From contig NZ_JOJL01000056.1 in NCBI RefSeq assembly GCF_000721705.1, positions 14,472 to 78,471 on the forward strand: a DNA stretch of 64,000 nucleotides, read 5' to 3'. Below are positions 60,168 to 64,000 of this stretch, piece by piece. A program made the translations under genes and the position numbers. Origin of the DNA: Actinoplanes subtropicus (GTDB lineage: Bacteria > Actinomycetota > Actinomycetes > Mycobacteriales > Micromonosporaceae). Each line of letters begins with the position of its first letter. Positions within the stretch are counted from its first letter, which is position 1. A model generated the notes under the pieces. That model ran no database searches and had not been told where the DNA came from. It saw nothing but the letters and a program-made list of their open reading frames with translations.

Positions 60168-61142
60168 GTGAACACCGCATCTCCCGACCCGTTGCTGCTC
60201 GTCCTCGGCGATGAGGAGTTGCTCGCCGCCCGCGCGGTCACGGCTGCGGTCGATGCGGCTCGTGCCGCCGAGCCCGACGCCGACGTCCGGGAGTATGAGG
60301 GCGGCGCGATCTCGGCCGGCGAGGTCGCCGAGATGCTGAGCCCCTCGCTGTTCGGCGGCCGGCGGGTGCTGGTGATCCGCAGCGGGCAGGATGCGCGGAA
60401 GGATCTGATCGCCGCCCTGCTGGCCTATGCGAAGAGTCCCGACCCCGACGTGACGCTGATCGTCACGCATCTCGGCGGGGCCAAGGGCAAGGCGCTCGCC
60501 GACGGCCTGCGTACGGCCGGGGCCACCGTCGTGCCCGCGGCCAAGCTCAAGGGCGATCGGGAGCGGATAGCGTTCGTCCGCGACGAGTTCCGCCGCAACG
60601 GGGGCCGGTGCGACGAGGCGGCCGCGTCCGCCCTGCTCGCGTCGGTCGGCAACGACCTGCGGGAGATCGCGGCGGCCTGTTCGCAGCTGCTCGCCGACAC
60701 CGACGGCAAGATCACCGAAGGGGTGGTCGCCCGGTACTACAAGGGCCGCGCCGAGGTGAGCGGTTTCACGGTGGCCGACGCCGCGATGATCGGCGACGTG
60801 CCCGGCGCGCTCGAGGCGCTGCGGTGGGCGCTGCATGTCGGGGTCGACCCGGTGCCGATCGCCGACGCCATCGCCGACGGGGTGCGTACGGTGGCCAAGG
60901 TGGCCGCCGCCGGCCGCGGTAACCCGTACCAGCTGGCCAGCACGCTCGGCATGCCGGCCTGGAAGATTCAGCGCGCCCAGGAGCGCAGCCGCGGCTGGAG
61001 CCCGGAGGGCCTGGTCGACGCGATGCGTGCCGCCGCCGACTGCAACGCCGCGGTCAAGGGCGGCGCCGAGGACCGTGGGTATGCGCTCGAGCAGGCCGTC
61101 TTCGCCGTGGCCGCGGCCCGCCGGGGAGGCGGGTCGCGATGA
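60168..61142 (+). CDS. holA: DNA polymerase III subunit delta
   Basis: A 324-residue clamp-loader subunit from GTG 60168. The N-terminal AAA-like domain is LLLVLGDEELLAARAVTAAV, VLVIRSGQDARKDLIAALLAYAK and LIVTHLGGAKGKALADGLR. The later part has NDLREIAAACSQLLADTDG, SGFTVADAAMIGDVPGALEALRWAL and a C-terminal domain that binds the other loader subunits. It opens beta clamps at the replication fork. The frame is open far upstream (to 59202), but that part is comEC and phage sequence in other frames. Essential housekeeping gene. Confidence 0.85.
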   Translation: MNTASPDPLLLVLGDEELLAARAVTAAVDAARAAEPDADVREYEGGAISAGEVAEMLSPSLFGGRRVLVIRSGQDARKDLIAALLAYAKSPDPDVTLIVTHLGGAKGKALADGLRTAGATVVPAAKLKGDRERIAFVRDEFRRNGGRCDEAAASALLASVGNDLREIAAACSQLLADTDGKITEGVVARYYKGRAEVSGFTVADAAMIGDVPGALEALRWALHVGVDPVPIADAIADGVRTVAKVAAAGRGNPYQLASTLGMPAWKIQRAQERSRGWSPEGLVDAMRAAADCNAAVKGGAEDRGYALEQAVFAVAAARRGGGSR

Positions 61143-61606
61143 GCCGGTCCCGCCGCAACGAGGCGCACCCGCCGCTGTATGCCCGGCTGCTCCGGCTCCG
61201 CCACGTCGCGCCGAGCGGCTTCCTGTGCTTCCTGTTCCTGGAGGGGACGGTCGCGTTGGGCGCGCTGCTCGCCCTGGCCGAGCTGGTGAGCTGGTGGGGC
61301 GTGGTCGTGCTGCCGGCGACGGTGGCGCTGATGGTGAAACTCAACGACGTGATCGCGGGCGCACTGAGCCGCTCGGCCGGCGTGATCGTGGTGCCGGCAG
61401 GCCCGGCGGCCGCGCGGGCCGAGGTGTTGCGCCCGGCGACCGTGGCGGGGCCGAACCCGCCGGTCCGGATGGCCGAGGAGGCCACCACCCGGCTGCCGGG
61501 GGTGATCAACCGCGAGCGAGGAGCGCCGATCATGCGGCCCTGGGCGGAGGAGGTCGAGGCCCGGCAGTGGCGGGTCCGCCAGTCGGCCACCCGTCGCTAC
61601 GAGTAG
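61139..61606 (+). CDS. Actinobacterial membrane protein, two helices
   Basis: A 155-residue protein whose ATG overlaps the holA stop (ATGA). A basic N-terminus is followed by two transmembrane helices at about residues 28-48 and 52-72 (FLCFLFLEGTVALGALLALA and VVVLPATVALMVKL), then a soluble Arg-rich tail (EVEARQWRVRQSATRRYE). It is a lineage-specific hypothetical protein. Coupling to holA may only reflect operon packing. Confidence 0.6.
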   Translation: MSRSRRNEAHPPLYARLLRLRHVAPSGFLCFLFLEGTVALGALLALAELVSWWGVVVLPATVALMVKLNDVIAGALSRSAGVIVVPAGPAAARAEVLRPATVAGPNPPVRMAEEATTRLPGVINRERGAPIMRPWAEEVEARQWRVRQSATRRYE

Positions 61607-61639
61607 GCGTCAAGGGGTGGAGCGCCGAGGCTAGCCGCG

Positions 61640-61845
61640 GGCTTGCCCTGCCGCTAGTGGCGTGGGCTTGCCGTGCCTGGAGCGGCGTGGGGCTCGCTGT
61701 CCCGGGAGTGTCGTGGGCTCGCCGTCCCGTCGGTGGCGCGAACTCGCGCTGTGCCGTTAGTGGCGTGGGCTCGCTGTGCCGTTAGTGGCGTGGGCTCGCT
61801 GTGCCTTGTGGCGTGGGCTCGCTGTGCCGTTAGTGGCGCGGGACG
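61640..61845. repeat. Degenerate 25-bp direct repeats
   Basis: GCCGTTAGTGGCGTGGGCTC or close variants occur about seven to eight times in a row, with unit spacing of 24-26 bases. The last three to four are nearly identical. No coding frame is plausible. The array lies between convergent genes. Confidence 0.65.
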
Positions 61846-61869
61846 TCGGAGTCGACCGTGGGCGCTGCC

Positions 61870-62115
61870 CGCGCCGGGCTAGCGGGGAGGCGGCGATGGC
61901 TGGGGGCGTCGCCTGCCGCGCTCTGTCAGCGGGGAAGCGGAACCGGCCGTAGGAGAGAACCAGCGCATCGTCGCGCACCGGGTGGGTGCTATCGGCCCTA
62001 TTCGCCCGCGCCGGGCTGGCGGGGAAACGGAACGGGCCGTGGGTGCCATCCGCCCGGGCTGACCGAGGCGGGAAGGCGGAACGGGCCATGGGTGCTACCC
62101 GCTGCGCCCGGGGCC
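61870..62115. repeat. Second family of direct repeats
   Basis: Three to four copies of a motif like GGCGGGGAAACGGAACGGGC followed by CGTGGGTGC occur with larger, irregular spacing. It is distinct from the 25-bp family. Together the two families fill the 700-base gap between the membrane protein gene and rpsT; no gene is supported in 61607-62301. Confidence 0.5.
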
Positions 62116-62301
62116 GACGGAAACGTGCCCACGGCCTGACACCAGGCGTTTGGACTTCGGCGGTGGGTGGCGCAGACGACGCGGGCACCGCCTCGGGCCG
62201 TTTCCGGTCCGGCGGTGCCCGGGTGTGGTCGTCGATGACCGGCCCGCGTGTGGCGGGCAGCGGCGCGGCGGCTTCCGTGCTGCCGCGCCTGGCCTGACGG
62301 A

Positions 62302-62568
62302 TCAGGCAGACAGCGAGGCGACCCGCTTGGCGATGGCCGACTTGCGGTTCGCCGCCTGGTTCTTGTGGATGACGCCCTTGCTGACAGCCTTGTCCAGCTG
62401 ACGCGAGGCGTCACGCAGCAGCACGGTAGCCGACTCGACGTTGCCCGCCTCGCTCGCCTCGTTGAGCTTGCGGATCACCGTCTTCAGCGACGACTTGACC
62501 GACTTGTTGCGCAGCCGGGCCTTCTCGTTCTGCCGGTTGCGCTTGATCTGGGACTTGATGTTCGCCAC
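62302..62568 (-). CDS. rpsT: 30S ribosomal protein S20
   Basis: An 88-residue basic protein starting [20 protein letters not shown], with the S20 pattern of long helices ([43 protein letters not shown]). It binds 16S rRNA in the small subunit. The position next to holA and comEC is the usual actinobacterial order and anchors this end of the window as chromosome. Confidence 0.95.
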   Translation of the reverse strand: MANIKSQIKRNRQNEKARLRNKSVKSSLKTVIRKLNEASEAGNVESATVLLRDASRQLDKAVSKGVIHKNQAANRKSAIAKRVASLSA

Positions 62569-62750
62569 GCGACAGCCTTGTCCTGACTAGGTTCGGAAAC
62601 TGGTCTCAAGCGCGGTGGTCACCACGGTCGGCCGCCGGAGCGACCGTCTGCCGGAGCAGCAAACAGCGGCGCGTCACCACACGCGATGAACCAGACTACC
62701 AGCACCGCCACGACCCGCCAAAACGGCCGTCTCCCCGCGCGGGCGGCTGG

Positions 62751-63881
62751 CTAGAAGCGCTCGTCGGGACGGCGGCGGCGCTCGTCGGGGCGGCGGCGTT
62801 CGTCGGCACGTTGACCGCGCTCGTCGGGACGCTGACTGCGCTTGTCGCGACGCTGGCTGCGCTCGTCGGGACGCTGGCCGCGTTCGTCGGCACGCTGGCC
62901 GCTCTCGTCTGCGCGCCAGCCGCGCCTTTCGGCGAGCCAGGCCAGCGCCTGCTCGCCACTGAACCGCTGATGCTGCCGGCTGTGCGGGGACGCGCTGCTC
63001 GGGCCGCCGTCGGCCCGGACCAGCCAATACCCGGCCAGCGCCGCCAGCGCCCCGTCCACACCCTCGTCCGGAGGTGCCCAGGATGCCAGGTACGAGTCCG
63101 CGTCGAGGCCGCTCGCGTAGGCGCTGACCAGCAGCGTCACCGTGTCGAACCAGGGTGCGCCCAGGCACGGCCAGGTCCAGTCGCAGAGCCAGGCCCGGCC
63201 GTCGCGATCGATCATGACATTGTCGATCCGCAGGTCACCGTGCATCAGGCCGGTTCCGGTGGCCAGCACGGGCAGGCCTCGTTCGAGCGCTGCCAGCTCG
63301 TGGAGCCGGGCCGGTGCCACGGTGTCGCGCGCGGTTCGGGGCAGTGGCTCGCGTCCGGCCTCGATCGCCGACCACCAGGACATCTCGCCGCGCAGGATGT
63401 CCGGCAATGTCGGCACGCCCACCGCGAGCAGCACCGGCGTGGGCTCGCGCAGCGCCGCGGCGGCCGTCGACCAGGCGGACAGCGCGGCCGCCAAATCGGA
63501 TGGCGACCACGGCAGGGACGGCACTCGACCGTCGATCACGTCCAGACACAGGGCGAAATATCCGGAATCCACCATCGTCCAGCGGGGGCGCGCGGCGGGG
63601 ACGGCCGGTGGGAGTGCGGAGGTGAGGGCCGCTTCCCGCGCGTACGACCGGGAATTTGGATCTTGAAGTGATGCGGCCTTGACGAAGGCGCTCGGTCCGG
63701 CCGGCGTGGTCAGGACCGCGGCGAAGGCGCGGGTGAAGCCGCCGCCGGCGCTTTGCGCGGAGAGAACCGGCGCGCCGAGCCGCGCGGAGATGGCGTGCCG
63801 CAGGCTTTCCGGCAGGTCAGGCCATTGAGGGCGGACGGCGGTGGCGCCGTACGCGACGTCGGGGAGCGAAATCGGCCGCAC
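62751..63881 (-). CDS. Aminoglycoside-phosphotransferase-fold protein with repeat tail
   Basis: A 376-residue protein of the APH/choline-kinase fold: AGGGFTRAFAAVL and ALVKAA-like AFVKAA at the N-lobe, Brenner motif GLMHGDLRIDNVMI, and metal-binding LCDWTWPCLGAPWFD. The first 315 residues are a normal family member; substrate unknown. The last 55 residues are a degenerate seven-residue repeat (RADERGQ / RPDERSQ), coded by 21-bp repeats at about 62756-62925. No operon partner is evident. Confidence 0.75.
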   Translation of the reverse strand: MRPISLPDVAYGATAVRPQWPDLPESLRHAISARLGAPVLSAQSAGGGFTRAFAAVLTTPAGPSAFVKAASLQDPNSRSYAREAALTSALPPAVPAARPRWTMVDSGYFALCLDVIDGRVPSLPWSPSDLAAALSAWSTAAAALREPTPVLLAVGVPTLPDILRGEMSWWSAIEAGREPLPRTARDTVAPARLHELAALERGLPVLATGTGLMHGDLRIDNVMIDRDGRAWLCDWTWPCLGAPWFDTVTLLVSAYASGLDADSYLASWAPPDEGVDGALAALAGYWLVRADGGPSSASPHSRQHQRFSGEQALAWLAERRGWRADESGQRADERGQRPDERSQRRDKRSQRPDERGQRADERRRPDERRRRPDERF

Positions 63882-64000
63882 CCGACCATCCTGCCGTCCC
63901 GGTTTTTGTGGTTCTACTGACGCATGTGTGGGTGGTTTAAGCCGTTCTGTGCACTACATGCCGTTGTCCCGCCTAGGTTCTGGCTTGTCGAAGGTCAGAA
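63882..64000. other. Window end, no gene seen
   Basis: The last 119 bases hold the upstream region of the phosphotransferase gene and no recognisable feature. Confidence 0.4.

Noticed and set aside
61640..61845. Short tandem repeats resembling CRISPR repeats
   Set aside because: Units touch each other without unique spacers and diverge gradually.
1..64000. tRNA or rRNA genes and tRNA-type attachment sites
   Set aside because: No cloverleaf, TTCGAATC-type arm or rRNA segment was recognised on either strand.

Overview
The window is high-GC DNA from an actinomycete, probably close to Micromonosporaceae. This is inferred from GTG/TTG starts, many 1- to 4-base stop/start overlaps, and the order comEC - holA - two-helix membrane protein - rpsT on the right. 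Only about 59.7 to 64 kb is ordinary chromosome: the 3' end of comEC, holA, rpsT and a phosphotransferase. Everything to the left is accessory DNA packed with recombinases, insertion sequences and candidate defence genes.

Layout. 0-9 kb: a winged-helix regulator pair with an operator-like palindrome, an IS21 istA remnant, a protein whose C-terminal half looks like an Eco1/ESCO cohesin acetyltransferase (zinc finger plus GNAT), a decayed Nudix gene, and a large serine recombinase split by a DUF6431-type element. 9-12 kb: a secreted I36-type inhibitor and an ECF sigma factor with its membrane-anchored partner. 12-21 kb: a nucleotide-centred cluster. It holds an HD hydrolase fused to a phosphoribosyltransferase domain, a radical SAM enzyme, a nucleoside 2-deoxyribosyltransferase-like protein, a HisG-like protein, a thymidylate-synthase-like protein without the usual catalytic cysteine, three translationally coupled unknown proteins and an intact Nudix hydrolase. 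21-28 kb: recombinase remnants, a protein with an Asn/Gly-rich segment and a possible membrane-active tail, a Ser/Thr kinase, and a membrane STAND ATPase whose TPR array has slipped out of frame. A duplicated 63-bp segment flanks the kinase and STAND genes.

28.8-33.6 kb: a membrane-anchored Mrr-type nuclease followed by a TerY-like vWA protein, a PP2C phosphatase and a kinase with a helix-hairpin-helix-like tail, i.e. a TerY-P triad with a nuclease. An IS701-family element with perfect inverted repeats and a CTAA target duplication lies directly downstream. 35-37.8 kb: a nuclease-fold protein, a small XRE regulator and a broken IS5 transposase. 37.8-43.5 kb: a Tn554-like transposon with three tyrosine-recombinase-type genes and a small fourth gene, bounded by CACTTC and abutting a comEC fragment. 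43.9-59.7 kb: a 15.8-kb prophage-like element. Its serine integrase sits at attL and it carries a Spo11-like Toprim protein, a primase-helicase, a small terminase, a tape-measure protein, a repressor and small genes, but no capsid, portal or large terminase. It interrupts comEC at the Ala-His-His-Gly-Ser motif.

How the genes work together. comEC has been used as an integration site at least twice, and the remaining left part of the window is an island of defence-like modules. The most novel candidates are the 12-21 kb nucleotide cluster, the nuclease plus TerY-P module and the ESCO-like acetyltransferase. Functions are inferred from motifs recognised by eye; no database search was possible.
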